Assembly: GCA_031181325.1 (NCBI GenBank)
Contig: JAPSKX010000016.1
Coordinates: forward strand, 1 to 46,821
Direction: 5' to 3'
Source of the DNA: Paenibacillus sp.
Lineage (GTDB): Bacteria > Bacillota > Bacilli > Paenibacillales > YIM-B00363
Length of the DNA stretch: 46,821 bases
Position numbers and translations under genes: made by a program. Under the pieces are notes generated by a model, which saw only the letters and a list, made by a program, of their open reading frames with translations, had not been told where the DNA came from and did not search any database. Of the stretch, positions 17,735-23,380 are shown piece by piece (the stretch's first letter is position 1; each line of letters starts with the position of its first letter).

Positions 17735-17876
17735 TTTTGATTGGCTCCGACAGGCGTCGGAGCTCGAAAGAGCCCGCATGACCGAGCCCTTTCGCGATTC
17801 GCTCGAGCCGGCTGCCCGATCGTCGGGAGCGATGTTCCTCGATCCAAGCGTTCAGCTTGTTATCGTACGTTGTCAT
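17718..17876 (-). CDS. Small ORF, possibly truncated N-terminus of an endonuclease-like protein
   Basis: A 52-residue ORF with an excellent ribosome binding site (GGAGGAGGAACGAGT) before ATG. The first ~28 residues (LNAWIEEHRSRRSGSRLERI then AKGLGHA) resemble, from memory, the N-terminal segment of a DUF559-like endonuclease-domain family seen in Paenibacillus, in which the catalytic part follows. Here the frame runs into a GGAAAACCTCCTTCTA repeat copy and stops (KRKTSF), so the gene looks truncated by that repeat. It may still be expressed as a peptide, or be a pseudogene. Similarity is unverified. Confidence 0.4.
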   Translation of the reverse strand: MTTYDNKLNAWIEEHRSRRSGSRLERIAKGLGHAGSFELRRLSEPIKRKTSF

Positions 17877-17901
17877 ACTCGTTCCTCCTCCGAAACGTAA
17901 A

Positions 17902-17940
17902 AACGTCCCGACTGACTCGTTAGGAGTCGATCGGGACGTT
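17902..17940 (-). terminator. Minus-strand terminator downstream of thpR
   Basis: AACGTCCCGA (17902-17911) pairs perfectly with TCGGGACGTT (17931-17940), with an inner GACTC/GAGTC stem. On the minus strand the hairpin is followed by a run of five Ts (GGGACGTTTTTACG). It lies between the end of thpR and the small ORF at 17876, and would end thpR mRNA or act as a leader hairpin for the small ORF. Confidence 0.7.
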
Positions 17941-18060
17941 CTTCGTCTTGGCACCATTACAGGTTGCGAGGCGTCGGCGGGCAAGAAGAGTGTTAAAAGG
18001 ACGGGGCGGCGCAATAGCGAGCAGGCGCATGGAAGTTCGGCGCGAAGCTTCCCCCTACGG

Positions 18061-18630
18061 TCACCCGAGCGGGAAGCGTTGCAGCGCCTCGTAGGCGGGG
18101 CGGCGGCCGAAGTGCGTCCGGTAGAGGACGAGCTCCTCGACGCGCCAGGGCGACGGCGCCGGGGCGAGCGCCGCGAGCCGCGAAGCATGGGCGGCGAACG
18201 GCGCGTCGCCGCGATACTTGCGCGCGGCCGTAATATGCGCGCGGAACGCGCGCGCGTCGCGCGCGACGCCGCAGGAAGCCGCGGCGCGGTCGACGCGCTC
18301 GTGCAGCGCGCGCAAGGCATCCGCGGCGCCGTCGACGCCGCACCAGAGAATGTCGGGCGCCGCGCGGCTGCGCCCGAAGGCGTCGAAGCCCCCGAGCGAC
18401 AGCTCGAAGGGGGCGAGGCCGCGCGCGGCGTCCGCCGCCGGCGCCGACAAAGCTTCAATAAGCGACGGGTCGACGTCGCCGACGAATTTGACGGTGGCGT
18501 GGTAGTCCGCCGGGTGCGTCCAGCGGGCGAACGGCACGTCGTCCCGCAGCGCGGAGCAGGCGCGCTCCAGCGCCGCGCGAGCCTCGTCGCCGAGCGCGAC
18601 GGCGAAAAACAGTCGTACGGTAGAAGTCAT
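18061..18630 (-). CDS. thpR: RNA 2',3'-cyclic phosphodiesterase (2'-5' RNA ligase family)
   Basis: A 189-residue protein of the 2H phosphoesterase family, LigT/ThpR branch; these hydrolyse 2',3'-cyclic phosphates on RNA. The two catalytic HxTx motifs are visible: HATV in ADYHATVKFVGDVDPSLIEA and HITA in FRAHITAARKYRGD. The N-terminal VRLFFAVALGDEARAALE is the usual ThpR opening. The length is typical. It is transcribed away from the regulatory region at 18640-18998 and ends before a minus-strand hairpin. The physiological RNA substrate is not known for most members. Confidence 0.92.
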   Translation of the reverse strand: MTSTVRLFFAVALGDEARAALERACSALRDDVPFARWTHPADYHATVKFVGDVDPSLIEALSAPAADAARGLAPFELSLGGFDAFGRSRAAPDILWCGVDGAADALRALHERVDRAAASCGVARDARAFRAHITAARKYRGDAPFAAHASRLAALAPAPSPWRVEELVLYRTHFGRRPAYEALQRFPLG

Positions 18631-18774
18631 CCGCGGTTCACGGCTCCGTTCTTTGCGGTATTGGCGGTGGAGTGACGGTCGTTGAGATCGGTTGTCGGGA
18701 ATCGGCCGGTTTCGGTGTCGACGGTTCGGCGTTGACGATGGGCAAGTTCGAAATCTGCAACCGCTTCAAAAGTT

Positions 18775-18828
18775 GTAATAGAATTGTAACGTTCATTTCA
18801 TATTCATTTAACACAGGTCGATTATAGT
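18775..18828 (+). promoter_or_regulatory. PhoP-box-like promoter: four 11-bp-spaced repeats and a -10
   Basis: Hexamers GTAATA (18775), GTAACG (18786), TTCATA (18797) and TTAACA (18808) are spaced exactly 11 bp apart. They match the Bacillus PhoP box TT(A/C/T)A(C/T)A at 5, 4, 6 and 6 positions. TATAGT (18823-18828) would be the -10, giving a start near 18835 and placing the repeats at about -60 to -22, the position known for PhoP-activated Bacillus promoters. No -35 consensus is present, as expected for an activated promoter. Confidence 0.55.
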
Positions 18829-18834
18829 AAGGAT

Positions 18835-18900
18835 GACCCCCTTTTTGATTATATATTCGATATTGCGCCTGCGGCCTAGCCGCAGGCGTCTTTCTTTTTA
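18835..18900 (+). ncRNA. Putative phosphate-regulated small RNA of about 65 nt
   Basis: A transcript from the PhoP-like promoter would begin near 18835 with a pyrimidine tract (ACCCCCTTTTT) and end at a perfect 10-bp hairpin CGCCTGCGGC-CTA-GCCGCAGGCG (18866-18888) followed by TCTTTCTTTTT. A short ORF from ATG 18833 has no usable ribosome binding site. C-rich single-stranded starts are common in Gram-positive regulatory RNAs that pair with Shine-Dalgarno sequences. The alternative is a leader with an attenuator for the sigma factor gene at 18999. Confidence 0.4.
18866..18900 (+). terminator. Strong intrinsic terminator upstream of the ECF sigma gene
   Basis: Perfect 10-bp GC-rich stem with a 3-nt loop and a T-rich tail (TCTTTCTTTTT). 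No plus-strand gene precedes it within 900 bp, so it must serve a short transcript or attenuate read-through into the sigma factor gene. Confidence 0.85.
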
Positions 18901-18998
18901 TAGTAACTTTTGCTAGCATTTTACAGGATGCGATGGTAAAATTTTCATAGACTTGCAGCGATGCGAAGCAAACCGGAAGGAAACGGAAGTGAAAGGAT

Positions 18999-19571
18999 GT
19001 GCCAGCCGCAATCGATCGGTTCGACCGCCTGATGACGTTATACGGCGACCGCGTGTACCGGAAAGCGTACGGGATGGTCAAGGACCCGCATCTGGCGCAG
19101 GACGTCGCGCAAGAGACGTTCCTCAAGGCGTACCGCCATATGGACGCGGTGCAGGACGAGCGGTGCGCCGGGGCGTGGCTGACCAAGATCGCGACGAACG
19201 CGGCCATCGATCTGTTGCGCAAGCGCCGATGCTGGAACGGCATTCCGATGGAGCAGGAGCCGCTCGCGGGCGTCTGCGGGGCCGATCGCGAAGGCGTGGA
19301 GGACGTCGTGTGCCGAAGGCTCGGGGCGGAAGATCTCATGAAGCAGATCGAATGGCTGAAGCCGGCTTATCGCGAGGTCGTATGGATGAAGGTGCGGTAC
19401 GGTTCGAAGGATGCGGAGATCGCCGAGCGGCTGGGCGTGTCGATCGGCACGGTGAAATCGAGGTTTCATCGGGCGAAGCGGTTCATTCGGCATCGGATGG
19501 CCGGCGATTCGCTTGCCAGAGACGGAACATCTCGAGCGAATTCCGCAGATGCGCCGCTTCTTCCTCGGTGA
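18999..19571 (+). CDS. ECF-type RNA polymerase sigma factor
   Basis: A 190-residue sigma-70 family protein of the extracytoplasmic-function type. Region 2: LYGDRVYRKAYGMVKDPHLA then DVAQETFLKAYRHMD, with the core-binding and -10 recognition parts. Region 4: AEIAERLGVSIGTVKSRFHR, the helix-turn-helix that reads the -35 box. GTG 18999 has GGAAG about 10 nt upstream. No anti-sigma factor gene follows, which is unusual for this class; instead the last ~90 bp overlap, on the opposite strand, the 3' end of the XRE gene. The C-terminal 25 residues beyond the helix-turn-helix look unstructured and may reflect the overlap. Target promoters unknown. Confidence 0.88.
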   Translation: MPAAIDRFDRLMTLYGDRVYRKAYGMVKDPHLAQDVAQETFLKAYRHMDAVQDERCAGAWLTKIATNAAIDLLRKRRCWNGIPMEQEPLAGVCGADREGVEDVVCRRLGAEDLMKQIEWLKPAYREVVWMKVRYGSKDAEIAERLGVSIGTVKSRFHRAKRFIRHRMAGDSLARDGTSRANSADAPLLPR

Positions 19572-19869
19572 GGGACTCGATCTTCCCGTCCCAGATGGCC
19601 GCGTAGTAAGGCGTCGCCCGTTCTCGCAGCGTTTCCGGCTGCGGGGGCGTCGGCGTCGGAACGTCGGGGGCGACCCCTTCGCGTCCGAGCAAGTAATCGA
19701 CCGTAACGTCGAACAGCTCCGCGAAGCGAAGAAGCGCGTCCATATCGGGTCTGCGGATTTCGTTCTCATAACCGGATATCGTCGATTCGGCGAGCTCGAG
19801 GCGCTGCCCCAGCTGCTTCATCGTCCACCCGCGTCGCTTGCGAAGTTCTCGAATTCTAGCGCCGTACAT
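19483..19869 (-). CDS. XRE-family transcriptional regulator
   Basis: A 128-residue repressor-like protein. Residues 1-64 form the Cro/CI-type helix-turn-helix: RIRELRKRRGWTMKQLGQRL then ELAESTISGYENEIRRPDMD, ending in LFDVTVDYLLG. A proline-rich linker (DVPTPTPPQPET) and a C-terminal helical part with SLTEEEAAHLRNSLEMFRLW follow. ATG 19869 has GGAGGTGGGCGC upstream. Its promoter is TTCACA (19916-19911) and TATAAT (19893-19888), 17 nt apart, with a perfect palindrome TTTGCACAATGCAAA exactly between them, so it probably represses itself. Its 3' end overlaps the convergent sigma factor gene by 89 bp. Confidence 0.9.
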   Translation of the reverse strand: MYGARIRELRKRRGWTMKQLGQRLELAESTISGYENEIRRPDMDALLRFAELFDVTVDYLLGREGVAPDVPTPTPPQPETLRERATPYYAAIWDGKIESLTEEEAAHLRNSLEMFRLWQANRRPSDAE

Positions 19870-19887
19870 GCGCCCACCTCCGACTTC

Positions 19888-19974
19888 ATTATACTTTGCA
19901 CAATGCAAAATGTGAATTTTCTTCGGAAAACTTTGCGAAATGCGTTGAAACCCTATGGTCTTTTCGGGTAAAAT
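19888..19974. promoter_or_regulatory. Divergent XRE promoters with TTTGCA-N3-TGCAAA operators
   Basis: Minus-strand promoter: TTCACA at 19911-19916 and TATAAT at 19888-19893. Operator O1, TTTGCACAATGCAAA (19895-19909), is perfect and fills its spacer. Operator O2, TTTGCGAAATGCGTT (19932-19946), matches 8 of 12 arm positions and abuts the plus-strand -35 TTGAAA (19945-19950), which pairs with TAAAAT (19969-19974) at 18 nt. A half site ATGCAAAA lies at 19985. One regulator probably controls both directions. Confidence 0.65.
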
Positions 19975-20011
19975 AGGGAAAACAATGCAAAACGCGAAGG
20001 CGGTCGAGGCG

Positions 20012-20242
20012 ATGGAAAGCATGTTGAAGCTCACGAGGGAACGATCCGGCATGACCTTGGAGCATGCGGCCAAGAGACTTTGCATTTCGCCGGGGTACCT
20101 GTTGCAGATCGAGAACGGCGCCCGCGGCGTTGGCACGCCTCGGGCGATGCAAATCGCGGAGCTGTACGAGTTGGAGAAAGAGCAATTATTCGTTCCGATC
20201 CGTTTCATGGCGCGTTACCGAAGCAAAGGAGGGAAATCATGA
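20012..20242 (+). CDS. Small XRE-family regulator
   Basis: A 76-residue protein that is almost only a helix-turn-helix: MLKLTRERSGMTLEHAAKRL then CISPGYLLQIENGARGVGTP and AMQIAELYELEKEQLF. The length fits a minimal Cro-like protein. ATG 20012 is chosen because the promoter TTGAAA/TAAAAT predicts transcription from about 19981; the upstream ATG 19985 would then have almost no leader. It is transcribed away from the other XRE gene and overlaps the next gene by 4 bp (ATGA), so the two are translationally coupled. Confidence 0.82.
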   Translation: MESMLKLTRERSGMTLEHAAKRLCISPGYLLQIENGARGVGTPRAMQIAELYELEKEQLFVPIRFMARYRSKGGKS

Positions 20243-20349
20243 ACGAAACACCGTTTTGGTTTTGGGTGATCGGCATTATCGTCGTGTCCATCTCGGTCGC
20301 GCTCGAAATTCGAACGCGGCGCAGTATGAAGCAAGAGCGGAAGCAATAA
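20239..20349 (+). CDS. 36-residue single-pass membrane peptide coupled to XRE gene
   Basis: A tiny membrane protein: a short polar start (MNETP), one helix FWFWVIGIIVVSISVALEI, and a basic tail RTRRSMKQERKQ that should face the cytosol. ATG 20239 follows AAGGAGGGAAATC, an excellent site, and overlaps the stop codon of the XRE gene. The strict coupling suggests the peptide works with the regulator, for example as a membrane anchor, antagonist or small toxin. This is inference; no family is recognised. Confidence 0.65.
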   Translation: MNETPFWFWVIGIIVVSISVALEIRTRRSMKQERKQ

Positions 20350-20410
20350 GCGGCGAGCGGAACCCGCGGACACCGGCAGACACCGCGGAGTCGCTCGCAG
20401 TCTCGTTAAT

Positions 20411-20450
20411 AATCCCGGCGCTACCGGTGACGGAGCGCGCGGGATTTTTT
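20411..20450 (+). terminator. Terminator after the XRE/membrane peptide operon
   Basis: AATCCCG (20411-20417) pairs with CGGGATT (20440-20446) with further GC pairs inside, followed by six Ts (20445-20450). The hairpin overlaps the 3' end of the convergent HNH gene. Confidence 0.7.
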
Positions 20451-20762
20451 CACTTTCGGCAAGACGCCCGGCGGCTGTTTGCGAATCCAGCGCAGGAACG
20501 GGACGAGCGCCGGGTCCGCGCGCAGCGCTTCGATCGTCGCGAGTCGCGCGGCGAGCTCCGCATTGGCGTACGTGGCATGAATCATCTTATGGCACGGGAT
20601 GCACACGTTCGCCGTCGGCAGGAGCGCGCCCCCTTCTTCCTTCGGCGTCAAGTGATGCACCGTCGTCGCCACACCGTCCCGGCCGCACAGCTCGCACGTC
20701 CCGTCCGCTTCCCGCTTCCCTCGCATCGTCGCCGTCGCCGGCCGCTTCGTTCGCACGCGCAT
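20421..20762 (-). CDS. HNH endonuclease-domain protein
   Basis: A 113-residue protein with one HNH/zinc module: CELCGRDG gives the first CxxC, TTVHHLTPKEEGG holds the HH pair with the catalytic His, and TANVCIPCHKMIHATY the Asn, the second CxxC and the last His. The order C-x2-C, HH, N, C-x2-C-H is that of metal-finger HNH nucleases such as YisB. The basic N-terminus and the helical C-terminal part (RLATIEALRADPALVPFLRW) probably bind DNA. ATG 20762 follows AAGGGGG; the frame is open further upstream but without a ribosome binding site. No methylase or restriction partner is nearby, so its role is open. Confidence 0.85.
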   Translation of the reverse strand: MRVRTKRPATATMRGKREADGTCELCGRDGVATTVHHLTPKEEGGALLPTANVCIPCHKMIHATYANAELAARLATIEALRADPALVPFLRWIRKQPPGVLPKVKKSRALRHR

Positions 20763-20875
20763 GCCGCGCCCCCTTCCTGTTCCCCAACATTGCCTGTTCT
20801 TGTCCGTCGTCGCTTCTAAAGCGAACCGCAATAGGGGATGCTATTTGGAAAATGCACCAAAGGCAGGTGATCCCC

Positions 20876-20941
20876 TTGAACGCCGTCTGGTATGCGATCG
20901 GCGCGCTGCTCGGCTTCGCGTCGCATCTGTGGTTGGGGTAA
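20876..20941 (+). CDS. Possible 21-residue membrane peptide
   Basis: A TTG-initiated ORF after GGCAGGTGAT encodes a 21-residue, almost wholly hydrophobic helix (AVWYAIGALLGFASHLWLG). Coding status is uncertain: the ORF is very short and the start is TTG. It lies just upstream of an extended -10 (TGATATAAT, 20951-20959) that drives the TPR gene. Confidence 0.3.
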   Translation: MNAVWYAIGALLGFASHLWLG

Positions 20942-20950
20942 GCCTCAATG

Positions 20951-20959
20951 TGATATAAT
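20951..20959 (+). promoter_or_regulatory. Extended -10 promoter of the TPR gene
   Basis: TGATATAAT is an extended -10 (TGnTATAAT). It lies 30 bp before the ATG of the TPR gene and 22 bp before its AGAAGGAGG ribosome binding site. No good -35 is visible, which extended -10 promoters tolerate. Confidence 0.5.
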
Positions 20960-20989
20960 GGCAGCAACGTTCGAGAAGGAGGACCTTCC

Positions 20990-21664
20990 ATGAAAGTGGG
21001 ACTGTTGTTCGGTTTGCTCTGGGTGCTGCTCGGCAATCCGTTCGTTGCCATTCTCGTGCTGTTGCTGCTATTATACTTCCTGGACCGGAGTTTTATCGGA
21101 TTGTTCCCGAGCTTCATGCAGCCGATTCGGCGAAGCCGCAGGCTGTCGAGGGCGCTCCAGGACATCCGCGAACGGCCCTTCGACGTATCCGCGAAGCAGG
21201 AAGCCGCTCGGCTCTATATGGAGAAGAAGCGGTGGGGAGACGCGCGGCGCTTGTTAGAAGAAATAATGCCCGCGATGGAGCATTCGGCCGAGGCGACTTG
21301 CGACCTCGGCATTTGTCGCGTGAAGACGGGCGATCTCGAGCAGGGCGAACGCGACATCCGGAAGGCGCTGGAGATGAATCCGCGCGTCCGGTACGGCGAG
21401 CCGTATTTACGTCTGGCCGAGGCGCTCGCGCAAGCGGACTCGGAGCGGGCCGTCGCCGCGCTTCAGCAGTTCCGGGAAGCGAATTCGTCGTCGTGCGAGC
21501 TGTATTATAAGCTCGGTCGGCTGTACGAATCGCTCGGTCGCAAGCAAGACGCGAAAGCGGCCTACGGCGAGGCGGTCGACGTCTATCGGGCGCTGCCGAA
21601 ATATAAGAGGAAGACGGAACGCCGCTGGGCGCTGCTCTCGGCCGCGCGGAACGCCGTCGGGTAA
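20990..21664 (+). CDS. Membrane-anchored TPR protein
   Basis: A 224-residue protein with one long N-terminal hydrophobic region (GLLFGLLWVLLGNPF and AILVLLLLLYFL, one or two helices) and a cytosolic domain of about four tetratricopeptide repeats. Repeat-like units are seen at AKQEAARLYMEKKRWGDARR, AEATCDLGICRVKTGDLEQG and CELYYKLGRLYESLGRKQDA. These form protein-binding helix pairs, so it is likely a scaffold at the membrane. The ATG follows GAGAAGGAGGACC. It is probably the first gene of a unit running to selD and mnmH, but no functional link is known. Confidence 0.85.
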   Translation: MKVGLLFGLLWVLLGNPFVAILVLLLLLYFLDRSFIGLFPSFMQPIRRSRRLSRALQDIRERPFDVSAKQEAARLYMEKKRWGDARRLLEEIMPAMEHSAEATCDLGICRVKTGDLEQGERDIRKALEMNPRVRYGEPYLRLAEALAQADSERAVAALQQFREANSSSCELYYKLGRLYESLGRKQDAKAAYGEAVDVYRALPKYKRKTERRWALLSAARNAVG

Positions 21665-21683
21665 GAATACGGAGGAATGAGCG

Positions 21684-21794
21684 GTGGGGCGGGAATTTTC
21701 GGAAGCCTTTTTGATTTTGTTGGTCATCGTGCTTACGTTTTTTATTACGACCAGCGTCCTGAAGCGCAAAGCGCGCAAGAAGCGGGACTCGTAG
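21684..21794 (+). CDS. 36-residue single-pass membrane peptide
   Basis: GTG 21684 stands 8 nt after GGAGG. The product has a short N-terminus (VGREFSE), one helix AFLILLVIVLTFFITTSVL and a very basic tail KRKARKKRDS. It lies 19 bp after the TPR gene on the same strand. No family is recognised; the strong ribosome binding site and operon position support it as real. Confidence 0.55.
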   Translation: MGREFSEAFLILLVIVLTFFITTSVLKRKARKKRDS

Positions 21795-21840
21795 GCGCAA
21801 TCGCGCGGCGGGCGGCGCGGGGAAGGGAGACGGAGGAACG

Positions 21841-22299
21841 ATGTATTACGTGAACGAAGAGCAGATCGCCGCGAGGCTGCGGTTTCTGCCGACGGTGACG
21901 AAGGCGCTGCGGGCGCTCGCGTCGGGCGCGAAGGCGGGCGCCGGGGAGGGCGACGCCGAAGCCGGTTTGCTGACGCATTTCGCGGAGGAACGGGCGCTCT
22001 ATCTCGCGATCGAAGCGGTGACGGACGTCGGCAGCTTCTTGATCGACGGGTTTATGATGCGGGACGCGAGCAGCTACGAGGATATCGTCGACGTCTTGCG
22101 AACGGAAGGCGTGCTTCCGGAAGAGACGGCGGTCGGCCTCAAGGCGCTCGTCGGCTTGCGTCGCGCGCTGACGCAGGACTACATGGATTTGCCGCGGAAC
22201 GGCTTGCGGGACGACTTGGAACGGACGGCGGCGCTGCTCGAGCGCTTCCCGCCGCTCGTGACGGCGTTCATTCGGAAGGAATTGCAGCCGTTCGCGTAG
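21841..22299 (+). CDS. DUF86/HepT-like protein (YutE type)
   Basis: A 152-residue all-helical protein of the DUF86 family, to which the HepT toxin of HepT/MntA systems belongs. ALYLAIEAVTDVGSFLIDGF, then MMRDASSYEDIVDVL is the DUF86 core. The place of the HepT active site Rx4HxY reads RRALTQDY: the Arg and Tyr are kept but His is Gln. From memory the Bacillus YutE branch has a similar change, so this may be a branch trait. No MntA-type nucleotidyltransferase gene is adjacent, so it is probably not a toxin-antitoxin pair. The ATG follows GGAGGAACG closely. Function unknown. Confidence 0.85.
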   Translation: MYYVNEEQIAARLRFLPTVTKALRALASGAKAGAGEGDAEAGLLTHFAEERALYLAIEAVTDVGSFLIDGFMMRDASSYEDIVDVLRTEGVLPEETAVGLKALVGLRRALTQDYMDLPRNGLRDDLERTAALLERFPPLVTAFIRKELQPFA

Positions 22300-22308
22300 G
22301 GAAGGGGC

Positions 22309-23376
22309 ATGGATATCGGTATGGAAAATGTAAAATTGACCTCGCTGTCGACCAAAGGCGGCTGCGGCTGCAAAATCGGACCCGGCGAATTGTCCGGCAT
22401 TCTGTCGAGCTTGCCGAAGACGGAGCGGGACCCGAATTTGCTCGTCGGCACCGAGACGAGCGACGATGCCGGCGTCTATAGATTAACGGACGAGCTGGCG
22501 CTCGTGCAGACGGTCGACTTCTTCACGCCGATCGTCGACGATCCGTACGCGTTCGGACAAGTCGCGGCGGCGAACGCGCTCAGCGACGTGTACGCCATGG
22601 GCGGGAAGCCGACGACGGTGCTGAATCTCGTCGCGTTCCCGATCGCGAAGCTCGATCGCTCCGTGCTCGCGGACATTCTTCGCGGCGCCGGCGACAAGGT
22701 GCGCGAGGCGGGCGCGACGCTCGTCGGCGGGCATTCGATCGACGACAACGAGCCGAAGTTCGGCCTCGCCGTCACGGGCACGATCCACCCGGATCGCGTG
22801 CTGACGAACGCCGGCGCGAAGCCGGGCGATCGGCTTATTCTGACGAAGCCAATCGGCGTCGGCATTCTGACGACCGCCATTAAGCGGGACAAGCTGTCGC
22901 CGGAGGAGATCGAACGGGTCACTGCGGTCATGGCGACGCTCAATCGCCGAGCGGCGGAGACGATGGAAGACTACCCGGTGCACGCCTGCACGGACGTGAC
23001 GGGCTTCGGCCTGCTGGGCCACGCGCTCGAGATGGCGAAGGGCAGCGGCGCGGGCATCGTCATCGATTCCTCGCGGGTGCCCGTGCTGCCGCGCGCCAAG
23101 GAGCTCGCGGCGGAAGGCGTCGTGCCCGGCGGCACGAAGAACAACTACCGGCACGTCGAAGCGTCGATCGATTTCGCGCCGACGCTAGACGAGCTGGATC
23201 GATACATCCTGTGCGATGCCGTCACGTCGGGCGGGCTGCTCATTTCCGTCGCGGGCGACCGGGCGGAGGCGCTGCATGCGGCGCTGCGGAACGCGGGCGT
23301 GGAAGCGGCGCTGATCGGCGCCGTCACGGACGCGCACCCCGGACGCATCGTCGTTCGGCACGGGGAGGAAGCGTAA
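22309..23376 (+). CDS. selD: Selenide, water dikinase (selenophosphate synthetase)
   Basis: Makes selenophosphate, the selenium donor, from selenide and ATP. It has 355 residues, the usual size. The N-terminal glycine-rich TKGGCGCKIGPGEL holds the catalytic Cys/Lys pair: the residue that is selenocysteine in some species is Cys here. Next come TSDDAGVYRLTDELALVQTV and DFFTPIVDDPYAFGQVAAAN, the ATP-metal site. DVTGFGLLGHALEMAKGSG is the conserved C-terminal AIRS-type motif. The stop is 4 bp from the mnmH start. No selA, selB or selC is seen in the window, so the selenium most likely goes to tRNA 2-selenouridine. Confidence 0.96.
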   Translation: MDIGMENVKLTSLSTKGGCGCKIGPGELSGILSSLPKTERDPNLLVGTETSDDAGVYRLTDELALVQTVDFFTPIVDDPYAFGQVAAANALSDVYAMGGKPTTVLNLVAFPIAKLDRSVLADILRGAGDKVREAGATLVGGHSIDDNEPKFGLAVTGTIHPDRVLTNAGAKPGDRLILTKPIGVGILTTAIKRDKLSPEEIERVTAVMATLNRRAAETMEDYPVHACTDVTGFGLLGHALEMAKGSGAGIVIDSSRVPVLPRAKELAAEGVVPGGTKNNYRHVEASIDFAPTLDELDRYILCDAVTSGGLLISVAGDRAEALHAALRNAGVEAALIGAVTDAHPGRIVVRHGEEA

Positions 23377-23380
23377 CGCC

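Noticed and set aside
18833..18916. 27-codon ORF starting at ATG 18833
   Set aside because: The only Shine-Dalgarno-like bases touch the ATG, and the ORF runs through the terminator hairpin.
21841..22299. HepT/MntA toxin-antitoxin system
   Set aside because: The catalytic His is replaced and no nucleotidyltransferase gene is beside it.
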